From Omphiscola glabra (taxonomy: Eukaryota > Mollusca > Gastropoda > Lymnaeidae), in the NCBI GenBank assembly GCA_964017045.1, contig OZ024811.1:12925818-12989817 (forward strand): 64,000 nucleotides of DNA. The letters run 5' to 3'. The position numbers were made by a program, and so were the translations under genes. This document shows, piece by piece, positions 34,760 through 45,659 of this stretch. The notes under the pieces were generated by a model that was given only the letters and a program-made list of their open reading frames with translations, had not been told where the DNA came from and ran no database searches. The first letter of the stretch is position 1. Every line of letters starts with the position of its first letter.

Positions 34760-37700
34760 TCAACAAATCTACAAGACAATATGTCGGGCCCAGCGACAAA
34801 CAAATCTACAAGACAACAAGTCGGGCCCAACGACAAACAAATCTACAAGACAATATATTTGGCACAACTACTAACAAATCTACAACATCTTGGGCCCAAC
34901 TACTAACAAATCTACAAGACAAAATCTCGGGCCCAACGAATAACAAATCTACAAGACAACATCCTGGGCCCAACTACTAACAAATCTACACAACAACATA
35001 TTTGGCACAACTACTAACAAATCTACAAGACAAAATCTCGGGCCCAACGAATAACAAATCTACAAGACAACATCTTGGGCCCAACTACTAACAAATCTTC
35101 AACATCTTGGGCCAACAACTAACAAATCTACAAGACAACATCTTGGGCCCAACTACTAACAAATCTTCAACATCTTGGCCCAACTACTAACAAATCTTCA
35201 ACATCTTGGGCCCAACTACTAACAAATCTTCAACATCTTGGGCCCAACTACTAACAAATCTTCAACATCTTGGGCCCAACTACTAACAAATCTTCAACAT
35301 CTTGGCCCAACTACTAACAAATCTTCAATACAAAATATTGGCCCAACAACTAACAAATCTTCAACATCTTGGCCCAACTACTAACAAATCTATAATACAA
35401 CATCGTGGGCACAACTACTTACAAATCTATAATACAACATCGTGGGCACAACTACTAACAAATCTATAATACAACATCGTGGGCCCAACTACTAACAAAT
35501 CTATAATACAACATCGTGGGCACAACTACTAACAAATCTATAATACAACATCGTGGGCACAACTACTTACAAATCTATAATACAACATCGTGGGCACAAC
35601 TACTAACAAATCTATAATACAACATCGTGGGCCCAACTACTTACAAATCTTCAACATCTTGGCCCAACTACTAACAAATCTATAATACAACATCTTGGCC
35701 CAACTACTAACAAATCTATAATACAACATCGTGGGCCCAACTACTTACAAATCTTCAACATCTTGGCCCAACTACTAACAAATCTATAATACAACATCTT
35801 GGCCCAACTACTAACAAATCTATAATACAACATCGTGGGCCCAACTACTTACAAATCTTCAACATCTTGGCCCAACTACTAACAAATCTATAATACAACA
35901 TCGTGGGCCCAACTACTTACAAATCTATAATACAACATCTTGGCCCAACTACTTACAAATCTTCAACATCTTGGCCCAACTACTAACAAATCTATAATAC
36001 AACATCGTGGGCCCAACTACTTACAAATCTTCAACATCTTGGCCCAACTACTAACAAATCTATAATACAACATCGTGGGCCCAACTACTTACAAATCTAT
36101 AATACAACATCTTGGCCCAACTACTTACAAATCTATAATACAACATCGTGGGCCCAACTACTTACAAATCTTCAACATCTTGGCCCAACTACTAACAAAT
36201 CTATAATACAACATCGTGGGCCCAACTACTTACAAATCTTCAACATCTTGGCCCAACTACTAACAAATCTATAATACAACATCGTGGGCCCAACTACTTA
36301 CAAATCTATAATACAACATCTTGGCCCAACTACTTACAAATCTTCAACATCTTGGCCCAACTACTAACAAATCTATAATACAACATCGTGGGCCCAACTA
36401 CTTACAAATCTTCAACATCTTGGCCCAACTACTAACAAATCTATAATACAACATCGTGGGCCCAACTACTTACAAATCTATAATACAACATCTTGGCCCA
36501 ACTACTTACAAATCTATAATACAACATCGTGGGCCCAACTACTTACAAATCTTCAACATCTTGGCCCAACTACTAACAAATCTATAATACAACATCGTGG
36601 GCCCAACTACTAACAAATCTATAATACAACATCGTGGGCCCAACTACTTACAAATCTATAATACAACATCTTGGCCCAACTACTTACAAATTTAAAATAC
36701 AACATCGTGGGCACAACTACTTACAAATCTATAATACAACATCTTGGCCCAACTACTTACAAATTTAAAATACAACATCGTGGGCACAACTACTTACAAA
36801 TCTATAATACAACATCGTGGGCACAACTACTTACAAATCTATAATACAACATCGTGGGCCCAACTACTTACAAATCTATAATACAACATCGTGGGCACAA
36901 CTACTTACAAATCTATAATACAACATCTTGGCCCAACTACTTACAAATCTATAATACAACATCGTGGGCACAACTACTTACAAATCTATAATACAACATC
37001 TTGGCCCAACTACTTACAAATCTATAATACAACATCGTGGGCACAACTACTTACAAATCTATAATACAACATCGTGGGCCCAACTACTTACAAATCTATA
37101 ATACAACATCTTGGCACAACTACTTACAAATCTATAATACAACATCTTGGCCCAACTACTTACAAATCTATAATACAACATCGTGGGCACAACTACTTAC
37201 AAATCTATAATACAACATCTTGGCCCAACTACTTACAAATCTATAATACAACATCGTGGGCACAACTACTTACAAATCTATAATACAACATCGTGGGCCC
37301 AACTACTTACAAATCTATAATACAACATCTTGGCCCAACTACTTACAAATCTATAATACAACATCTTGGCCCAACTACTTACAAATCTATAATACAACAT
37401 CGTGGGCCCAACTACTTACAAATCTATAATACAACATCGTGGGCCCAACTACTTACAAATCTATAATACAACATCGTGGGCACAACTACTTACAAATCTA
37501 TAATACAACATCGTGGGCCCAACTACTTACAAATCTATAATACAACATCGTGGGCACAACTACTTACAAATCTATAATACAACATCTTGGCCCAACTACT
37601 TACAAATCTATAATACAACATCGTGGGCCCAACTACTTACAAATCTATAATACAACATCGTGGGCACAACTACTTACAAATCTATAATACAACATCTTGG

Positions 37701-38083
37701 CCCAACTACTTACAAATCTATAATACAACATCGTGGGCACAACTACTTACAAATCTATAATACAACATCGTGGGCCCAACTACTTACAAATCTATAATAC
37801 AACATCGTGGGCACAACTACTTACAAATCTATAATACAACATCGTGGGCCCAACTACTTACAAATCTATAATACAACATCGTGGGCACAACTACTTACAA
37901 ATCTATAATACAACATCGTGGGCCCAACTACTTACAAATCTATAATACAACATCTTGGCCCAACTACTTACAAATCTATAATACAACATCGTGGGCACAA
38001 CTACTTACAAATCTATAATACAACATCGTGGGCCCAACTACTTACAAATCTATAATACAACATCTTGGCCCAACTACTTATTG
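34760..38083 (+). repeat. 3.3 kb array of 30-37 bp units, roughly 90 copies
   Basis: The main unit is ACAAATCTATAATACAACAT then CGTGGGCMCAACTACTT (37 bp), mixed with 36-bp (CTTGGCCCAAC) and 30-31 bp (ACAAATCTTCAACATCTTGG) forms. The left end holds diverged units (ACAAATCTACAAGACAAC). Alternation of long and short forms gives local higher-order blocks. It is the largest array of the window. Confidence 0.95.
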
Positions 38084-38089
38084 TTTTTT

Positions 38090-38190
38090 CTCAAATTATT
38101 TCCAATGGCGTCCCCGTTATCACGTGGAAGCGCGGACTCGATTAAATTTTAACTCAACTAGTCAACATCAATCAATATGAATACAATGGT
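38090..38190 (-). mobile_element. second copy of the 28120-28225 dispersed segment
   Basis: See 28120; the match begins right where the 37-bp array ends. Confidence 0.6.
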
Positions 38191-39153
38191 AAAAAAACAA
38201 TTAAATATGTCAGACCTTTAGTTCTAATGTAAAATATGTTTGTTTAATTGTCCTACGACAAAAAATAACAACAACAACAACAACACAAATCAAGACTAAC
38301 TGAATTAAATTCATAAGCGTATTCCAGACCTGTTTACTAATACGATTTTGGCGTACAATGTACGATTTTGAGGTGTATACATTATATATACTGTATGTTT
38401 AATTTTCACTAGTAAGATAATGTATTGAATGATTTTGTGATGATATTGTACGAATTTAAGAGTTTGGGGGTAAAAAGGTCTGGTATTCGTATAGTTTATG
38501 ACAGCCCTCTCGGAATTCTCTTGTTTTCTATGAGTTAATGAAATAAACATCTTTTAGGATAAACACATTTTTTGCTTGTTTTGTCAGACGCAGAGTATTA
38601 CGAATTCTGACGTTGCAGATTTGTATTTTGCCCTATTAATAAAGCAGATGTTCATTTATCTCAATTAATATTAGTAGATGTTCATTTATCCCAGTGAATA
38701 TAGTAGATGTTCATTTATCCCCATTATTATGACTTGAAGGAACGAATTAACGAATTAAACCAAATGAATTCAATTTTTTTACACAGCACCATCATCTCCC
38801 CCACCCTAATAAATAAGAGAAACAGCACCACTACCAAATAATGTATTTGATTTAAAATTATGAAACAAACATTTCGCTTCCTTTTTTTATTGAGAATTTT
38901 GTTTACAATTAAAAATCGATATTACATTGGACACTAATTATTTCACTTCGATCTTCTCTGCCCAGCTCTACAAAGGTTGGCTACAAATTTATTTTAACAC
39001 TGGACAACGGTTACATCGCTGAACTCAACTAATTTTTTTAAAAACTAATTAAAAAATGAGATTTCCAGCCAAGTTTTACTATAAGTATTCGCTGCTGGTG
39101 AGTCGAGGAGTTTACACAGCTCAAGATACACGTCACATTGTCTACAGATTAGC
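38191..39153. other. upstream region of the macin-like gene
   Basis: Contains a (CAA)n run near 38266-38284 and three copies of a ~31-bp repeat (AGTAGATGTTCATTTATCCC) at 38640-38728. No gene seen. Confidence 0.5.
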
Positions 39154-39250
39154 ATGGCGACAACGTTGGCGAGATCTCTCGTGATCTTCATCGTTGCTGT
39201 AGTGGGAGTGAATGCATTATCTGACCCGCACTACGTTAACTATTGCGGGC
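39154..39250 (+). CDS. macin-like secreted peptide, exon 1 (signal peptide)
   Basis: ATG at 39154 opens MATTLARSLVIFIVAVVGVN, a clear signal peptide, followed by ALSDPHYVNYCG and a GTACAG donor at 39251 (phase 1). The ORF would otherwise stop soon after. The cysteine just after the signal peptide suits a small secreted disulfide peptide. A GAGATTTCC box at about 39058, one base off a Rel/NF-kB site, and a TATAAG at about 39080 lie upstream; both are weak. The link to the exon at 43336 is inferred: that exon wants phase 2, so a middle exon may sit in the repeat-filled 4 kb intron, or the next exon may start slightly upstream at 43308, where phase 1 fits. Confidence 0.6.
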
Positions 39251-39361
39251 GTACAGGCATGTCGATATGTTATACTTCTTTGAACCTCAGTTTCTTTATT
39301 TAGCTTTTTAATTAAATACGTTTACCATTTTAAATGCACACTTTTGAGAATAGATTATAAT

Positions 39362-39392
<31 letters not shown>

Positions 39393-39450
39393 TATATATA
39401 TATGTATAATTATATCCTATATATATATATATGTGTGTGTGTGTATGTAA
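39362..39450 (+). repeat. (TA)n microsatellite with a (GT)n end
   Basis: Interrupted TA dinucleotide run inside the macin-like gene intron. Confidence 0.95.
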
Positions 39451-39915
39451 CACAACAAGTTAACCTTGATCTACTGTCACAGGACAATATTATTTACTCC
39501 TATGCACCATGGCGTAGGGATTTGATAATAATGAATTATATCATGAGAAAAAGCAGGAACTGGTTTTTGGCAGCGGAAGTAGAACTCGTGATTTTCTGAG
39601 TAGAGGGTGTGCACGACTTTGCCCGTGAGGATGATATTCAAAGTGTATTATATTCTTTACACTGTAACTTTGTCAGTTACAAGGATGCACGAATGCCAAT
39701 GATTTATTTTACTATTTATCATGGAATAAAGTACCGTGTCAAGTATTCAGTTGGATTTATTCAGTGCTTCAATAATAGGTATAAGTAGCTACAGGATACA
39801 GGCCATCCATCGTGTTACAGTAATAATTAACATGCATAAAGTATTAACACTTTATATATTGTTACAATGTAATTCTTTTTTGCTGACATCCTTAGACTAC
39901 GCAGGACGAAATCCA

Positions 39916-39917
<2 letters not shown>

Positions 39918-39983
<66 letters not shown>

Positions 39984-40017
39984 TATAAGTATATATATAT
40001 ATAAATAAATATATATA
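39918..40017 (+). repeat. (TA)n microsatellite
   Basis: About 100 bp of TA repeats with short breaks, in the same intron. Confidence 0.95.
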
Positions 40018-40100
40018 AGATCTATTTTAGGTGACTTAGTGCTGTTAAAAGACAGCTATACCGTTACAAGATAAATAGTTTAGTGACAGGATGACACTAA

Positions 40101-40274
40101 GGGTCGGTTCACACGGTCACTTTTCGCGTCAAATTGTTGTATGAACGCACTATTTGGTGCGTGGTCTATTTTTTTGTGGAATTTGATCAAATAGTAATTT
40201 GAAAGTTGTGACAAGGCTTCAAACACGAATTGCATCAAATGCTTGAAGGAAAATTTGATCGTGTGAACCGACCC
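40101..40274 (+). mobile_element. Harbinger-like MITE, 174 bp, intact ends
   Basis: Inverted ends GGGTCGGTTCACACG and CGTGTGAACCGACCC are flanked by TAA on both sides (40098-40100, 40275-40277). No coding capacity. The older sister copy is at 33001-33173. Confidence 0.85.
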
Positions 40275-40420
40275 TAAGTAAGACTGCTATGCAGCCGGGC
40301 AGGAAATAACAATTCTACTCGGCAGTTAAAGATGTTTTGGCGCCCACTTTGTCAAGATCATCCTTAATTCTGAGCGCTGCTTGAACAAAAAGAGAAGGAA
40401 AATGATTATTTGAAAAATAA

Positions 40421-43022
40421 CGCTGGCCTGAACATCTTGGCAGCTGGCCTGTACATCTTGGCAGCTGGCCTGTACATCTTGGCGGCTGGCCTGTACACCT
40501 TGGCGGCAGGCCTGAACATCTTGGCGGCTGGCCTGTACACCTTGGCAGCTGGCCTGTACACCTTGGCAGCAGGCCTGTACATCTTGGCGGCTGGCCTGTA
40601 CACCTTGGCAGCTGGCCTGTACACCTTGGCAGCAGGCCTGAACATCTTGGCAGCTGGCCTGTACACCTTGGCAGCTGGCCTGTACACCTTGGCAGCTGGC
40701 CTGTACACCTTGGCAGCAGGCCTGAACATCTTGGCAGCTGGCCTGTACACCTTGGCAGCTGGCCTGTACACCTTGGCAGCAGGCCTGAACATCTTGGCGG
40801 CTGGCCTGTACACCTTGGCAGCTGGCCTGTACACCTTGGCAGCAGGCCTGAACATCTTGGCAGCTGGCCTGTACACCTTGGCAGCAGGCCTGAACATCTT
40901 GGCAGCTGGCCTGTACACCTTGGCGGCAGGCCTGAACATCTTGGCGGCTGGCCTGTACACCTTGGCAGCAGGCCTGAACATCTTGGCAGCTGGCCTGTAC
41001 ACCTTGGCAGCAGGCCTGAACATCTCGGCAGCTGGCCTGTACACCTTGGCAGCAGGCCTGAACATCTTGACGGCTGGCCTGTACACCTTGGCAGCAGGCC
41101 TGAACATCTTGGCAGCTGGCCTGTACACCTTGGCAGCAGGCCTGAACATCTTGGCAGCTGGCCTGTACACCTTGGCAGCAGGCCTGAACATCTTGGCAGC
41201 TGGCCTGTACACCTTGGCAGCAGGCCTGAATATCTTGGCAGCTGGCCTGTACACCTTGGCAGCAGGCCTAAACATCTTGGCAGCTGGCCTGTACACCTTG
41301 GCAGCAGGCCTGAACATCTTGGCAGCTGGCCTGTACACCTTGGCAGCAGGCCTGAACATCTTGGCAGCTGGCCTGTACATCTTGGCAGCTGGCCTGTACA
41401 TCTTGGCGGCTGGCCTGTACACCTTGGCAGCAGGCCTGAACATCTTGGCGGCTGGCCTGTACACCTTGGCAGCTGGCCTGTACACCTTGGCAGCAGGCCT
41501 GAACATCTTGGCAGCTGGCCTGTACACCTTGGCAGCAGGCCTGAACATCTTGGCAGCTGGCCTGTACACCTTGGCGGCAGGCCTGAACATCTTGGCGGCT
41601 GGCCTGTACACCTTGGCAGCAGGCCTGAACATCTGGGCAGCTGGCCTGTACACCTTGGCAGCAGGCCTGAACATCTCGGCAGCTGGCCTGTACACCTTGG
41701 CAGCAGGCCTGAACATCTTGACGGCTGGCCTGTACACCTTGGCAGCAGGCCTGAACATCTTGGCAGCTGGCCTGTACACCTTGGCAGCAGGCCTGAACAT
41801 CTTGGCAGCTGGCCTGTACACCTTGGCAGCAGGCCTGAACATCTTGGCAGCTGGCCTGTACACCTTGGCAGCAGGCCTGAACATCTTGGCAGCTGGCCTG
41901 TACACCTTGGCAGCAGGCCTGAACATCTTGGCAGCTGGCCTGTACACCTTGGCAGCAGGCCTGAACATCTTGGCAGCTGGCCTGTACACCTTGGCAGCAG
42001 GCCTGAACATCTTGGCAGCTGGCCTGTACACCTTGGCAGCAGGCCTGAACATCTTGGCAGCTGGCCTGTACACCTTGGCAGCAGGCCTGAACATCTTGAC
42101 GGCTGGCCTGTACACCTTGGCAGCAGGCCTGAACATCTTGGCAGCTGGCCTGTACACCTTGGCAGCAGGCCTGAACATCTTGACGGCTGGCCTGTACACC
42201 TTGGCAGCAGGCCTGAACATCTTGGCAGCTGGCCTGTACACCTTGGCAGCAGGCCTGAACATCTTGACGGCTGTCCTGAACACCTTGGCAGCAGGCCTGA
42301 ACATCTTGACGGCTGGCCTGTACACCTTGGCAGCAGGCCTGAACATCTTGGCAGCTGGCCTGTACACCTTGGCAGCAGGCCTGAACATCTTGACGGCTGT
42401 CCTGAACACCTTGGCAGTTGGCCTGAACATCTTAATAGCTGGCCTGAACACCTTGGCAGTTGGCCTGAACATCTTAACAGCTGGCCTGAACACCATGACA
42501 GCTGACCTGAACACTTAGATGTCTACCATGAACACCTTGACAGCTGGCCTGAACACCTTGTCGGCTGTCCTGAACATCTTGACAGCTGGCCTGAACACCT
42601 TGGCAGCTGGCCTGTACACCTTGACAGCTGGCCTGAACATCTTGACAGCTGACCTGAACAACTTGGCAGTTGGCCTGAACATCTTGACAGCTGGCCTGAA
42701 CACTTAGACGGATATCCTGAACACTTTGGTAATTGGCCTGAACACTTTGGCAGTAGGCCTATACACCTTGGCAGTTGGCCTGTACACCTTGACAGTTAGC
42801 CTGAACACCTTGGCAGTTGACCTGAATACCTTGGCAGTTGGCCTGAACACCTTGGCAGTTGGCCTGAACATCTAGATGGCTATCCTGAACACCTTGACAG
42901 CTGGTCTGAACACCTTGGCAGTTGGCCTGAACACGTTGACAGCTGGCCTGAACACCATATCAGTTGACCTGAACATCTTGACGGCTGTCCTAAACACCTT
43001 GACGGCTGGCCTGAACACTTAG
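40421..43022 (+). repeat. 2.6 kb array of 21-bp units with a 42-bp dimer period
   Basis: Alternating GGCCTGAACATCTTGGCAGC and GGCCTGTACACCTTGGCAGC units, about 124 copies. The left and centre are nearly uniform; to the right of about 42400 units are increasingly diverged and stops appear. It is open on both strands for about 700 codons (7-residue repeats such as LYTLAAG and VYRPAAK) but lies in an intron and lacks signs of a gene. Confidence 0.95.
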
Positions 43023-43335
43023 ATGGCATCATAGATCGACATGACCAGAGAAAACTATTTGCTAAGCAACAAGTTTTTTTTCTCATTTTACGCTTTGAGA
43101 ATTCGTCATAATTGACACCCCCCCACCCCCCCCCCCCCAAAAAAAAAATCCACCCCTCTTTATATTTTTTACAACCGAAAAAACAACATTGTGTATTTTT
43201 TATGTTTATTTCTCATTTTATTTTTTATTGTTTTTTAAGTCGGCCAAAAAAAAAGAAAACTTTACAAACTATATTTCTTTTTAACACTTCGTGAGCTTCA
43301 AACGAAGAGATTACAAATATAATTTACTTATCTAG

Positions 43336-43525
43336 GTTGCCCAAGGGTGATGGAGAATTTCTAGAACCATGCCAGGAAACATGTAGTGATTATGGATTTC
43401 GAGTAGGAAGATGCGTTAGGTCCGTGTCAAGATGCAGACGTTACACATGGGACGGTGAGCCTACCTATTACAGGTGTAGATGCTCGGGAATTATTCCCAC
43501 AACAACACCAGTGTGGCCATGGTGA
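43336..43525 (+). CDS. macin-like secreted peptide, terminal exon (six cysteines)
   Basis: After acceptor cttatctag (AG 43334-43335) the frame encodes a 62-residue basic, cysteine-rich C-terminal part. Six cysteines are spaced C-x3-C-x9-C-x6-C-x13-C-x-C, preceded by GDGEFLEP and followed by a short tail ending in a TGA at 43523. This spacing and the G-x-G-x-[LF]-x-x-x-C lead-in resemble macins (theromacin, hydramacin, mytimacin), antimicrobial peptides with a cystine-stabilised alpha-beta fold. The function is inferred from cysteine spacing only. AATAAA follows at 43601. A strong donor-like GTGAGC at 43454 inside the exon is a possible alternative splice. Other cysteine-rich peptide families remain possible. 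Confidence 0.6.
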
Positions 43526-43600
43526 CGAACCTAACTGTTGTGTTCCCGTGACAGCAATCTTTACAGAAACTCTGAACATATTTCAGAATGAAATTTTAGA

Positions 43601-43606
43601 AATAAA
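43601..43606 (+). promoter_or_regulatory. poly(A) signal AATAAA of the macin-like gene
   Basis: Canonical hexamer 76 bases after the stop codon at 43523-43525. Confidence 0.5.
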
Positions 43607-43664
43607 CTTGAAGTCAACATCGTTTTTTTTGTTTTATGTCTTATGAATAGTATGATACGAGAGC

Positions 43665-44075
43665 TTTTTGTCCAACGCTATATCCCTGGGGGGATATGAA
43701 AGATTCCAGAGATTTTTCTCCAACGCTATATCCCTGAGGGGATATGAAAGATTCCAGAGATTTTGTCCAACGCTATATCCCTGGGTGATATGAAAGATTC
43801 CAGAGATTTTGTCCAACGCTATATCCCTGGGTGATATGAAAGATTCCAGATATATTGTCCAACGCTATATCCCTGGGTGATATGAAAGATTCCAGATATT
43901 TTTTTTCCAACGCTATATCCCTGGGTGATATGAAAGATTCCAGAGATTTTGTCCAACGCTATATCCCTGGGTGATATGAAAGATTCCAGAGATTTTGTCC
44001 AACGCTATATCCCTGGGTGATATGAAAGATTCCAGAGATTTTGTCCAACGCTATATCCCTGGTTGGAATGAAAGA
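43665..44075 (+). repeat. 46-bp array, nine copies (family B, related to 28541-29775)
   Basis: The unit is GATTCCAGAGATTTTGTCCA then ACGCTATATCCCTGGGTGAT then ATGAAA. Same period and common core as family A. Confidence 0.93.
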
Positions 44076-44544
44076 TTCGAGAGAATTTGTCCAATGTCAA
44101 ATAGCTGGGCGAAACGACATATGATAATTATGTGTCTAATTTTATATCAGTCCTGAAATTTCACAACCTACGATGTGAGATGCTAAAGATATGGTCGTTA
44201 ATAGTGTCCCTTGTATTCATTCCAGAAGTGTGAAATTTTGTGTATCCATATAACGGTTGTTCTTCTTTAAAATCATTCACACAAATATTGAAATTATATT
44301 GAACAAACTATCCAATTAAAATTGCAGGAATTTTTCAAAGAATGTTGCCTTTTAATGGATTTTACTATTGGGACCCACGTCACCAAAATGATGTTGTCTC
44401 TATTAAACATTACACTTCTTGTTTGACTGCTTCCTATTGAGCGTATTTGGTACTGAGATTATTTTCGAAACTTTTTCTATTTGCTTTGTTATTTTAAATA
44501 AACTTTTAGATCCTATTGCTATTTTCATAATCTTTAAAACTCTT

Positions 44545-45328
44545 TGGAAAGAGACAGAACTTTTTGGATAGTTCTAAAAAATAACATCCGTCCATGGGAG
44601 TGACAGAACATTTTGGATAGTTCTAAAAAATAACATCCGTCCATGGGAGTGACAGAACATTTTGGATAGTTCTAAAACATAACATCCGTCCATGGGAGTG
44701 ACAGAACATTTTGGATAGTTCTAAAAAATAATATCCGTCCATGGGAGTGACAGATCATTTTGGATAGTTCTAAAAAATAACATCCGTCCATGGGAGTGAC
44801 AGAACTTTTTGGATAGTTCTAAAAAATAACATCCGTCCTTGGGAGTGACAGAACATTTTGGATAGTTCTAAAAAATAACATCCGTCCATGGGAGTGACAG
44901 AACATTTTGGATAGTTCTAAAACATAACATCCGTCCATGGGAGTGACAGAACATTTTGGATAGTTCTAAAAAATAATATCCGTCCATGGGAGTGACAGAT
45001 CATTTTGGATAGTTCTAAAAAATAACATCCGTCCATGGGAGTGACAGAACTTTTTGGATAGTTCTAAAAAATAACATCCGTCCTTGGGAGTGACAGAACA
45101 TTTTGGATAGTTCTAAAAAATAATATCCGTCCATGGGAGTGACAGATCATTTTGGATAGTTCTAAAAAATAACATCCGTCCATGGGAGTGACAGAACATT
45201 TTGGATAGTTCTAAAAAATAATATCCGTCCATGGGAGTGACAGATCATTTTGGATACTTCTAAAAAATAACATCCATCCATGGGAGTGACAGAACATTTT
45301 GAATAGTTCTAAAAAATAATATCCGTCC
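44545..45328 (+). repeat. 49-bp array, about 16 copies, with a 245-bp higher-order unit
   Basis: The unit is GTCCATGGGAGTGACAGAAC then ATTTTGGATAGTTCTAAAAA then ATAACATCC. Variant types (AACATAAC, AATAATATC, GATCATT, AACTTTTT, CCTTGGG) recur in the same order every five units (44671 to 44916). The homologous place at 31200 has only one unit. Confidence 0.95.
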
Positions 45329-45330
45329 AT

Positions 45331-45398
45331 TGGAGAGGATATTATTATGGGAGAGGATATTATTATGGGAGATGATATTATTATGGGAGAAGATATTA
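45331..45398 (+). repeat. 18-bp array GAGAGGATATTATTATGG, four copies
   Basis: Follows the 49-bp array directly; the paralogous site near 31256 has one unit. Confidence 0.85.
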
Positions 45399-45449
45399 TT
45401 ATCTGAGGATCCAAATCTACTCTAATATGATGTAATGAAGGATACGGCT

Positions 45450-45640
45450 ACAGAGGCGTAGCGTAAGGGGGCAGGGGGGTACAGATGTACCCGGGCGCCA
45501 GCTAGTTAGGGGCGCCAAAATGTGCTTTGGTATTATTTTTTTGATGAAAATAATTGGTTTGAGAGTTGAAAATAGGAAAAGAGGGCGCTTTAAAATGAAT
45601 CTTGTCCCCGGGCGCGAATCTTGTCTATGAAGAGCCATTA
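45450..45640. mobile_element. possible DNA-transposon fragment (GGGGCGCC-rich)
   Basis: Short GC-rich segment with ACCCGGGCGCCAGC, TTAGGGGCGCCAAAAT and GTCCCCGGGCGCG. It looks like a non-autonomous transposon, but ends and target duplication are not clear. Confidence 0.35.
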
Positions 45641-45659
45641 AATAAATATTTAAGGTAAA

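Noticed and set aside
34760..38083. CRISPR-like look of regular 37-bp repeats
   Set aside because: No unique spacers, directly head-to-tail, and a eukaryotic context.
40406..42518. 702-codon open frames on both strands
   Set aside because: They come from a stop-free 21-bp unit; they have non-ATG starts, no signal or domain, and sit within another gene's intron. Kept as a repeat.
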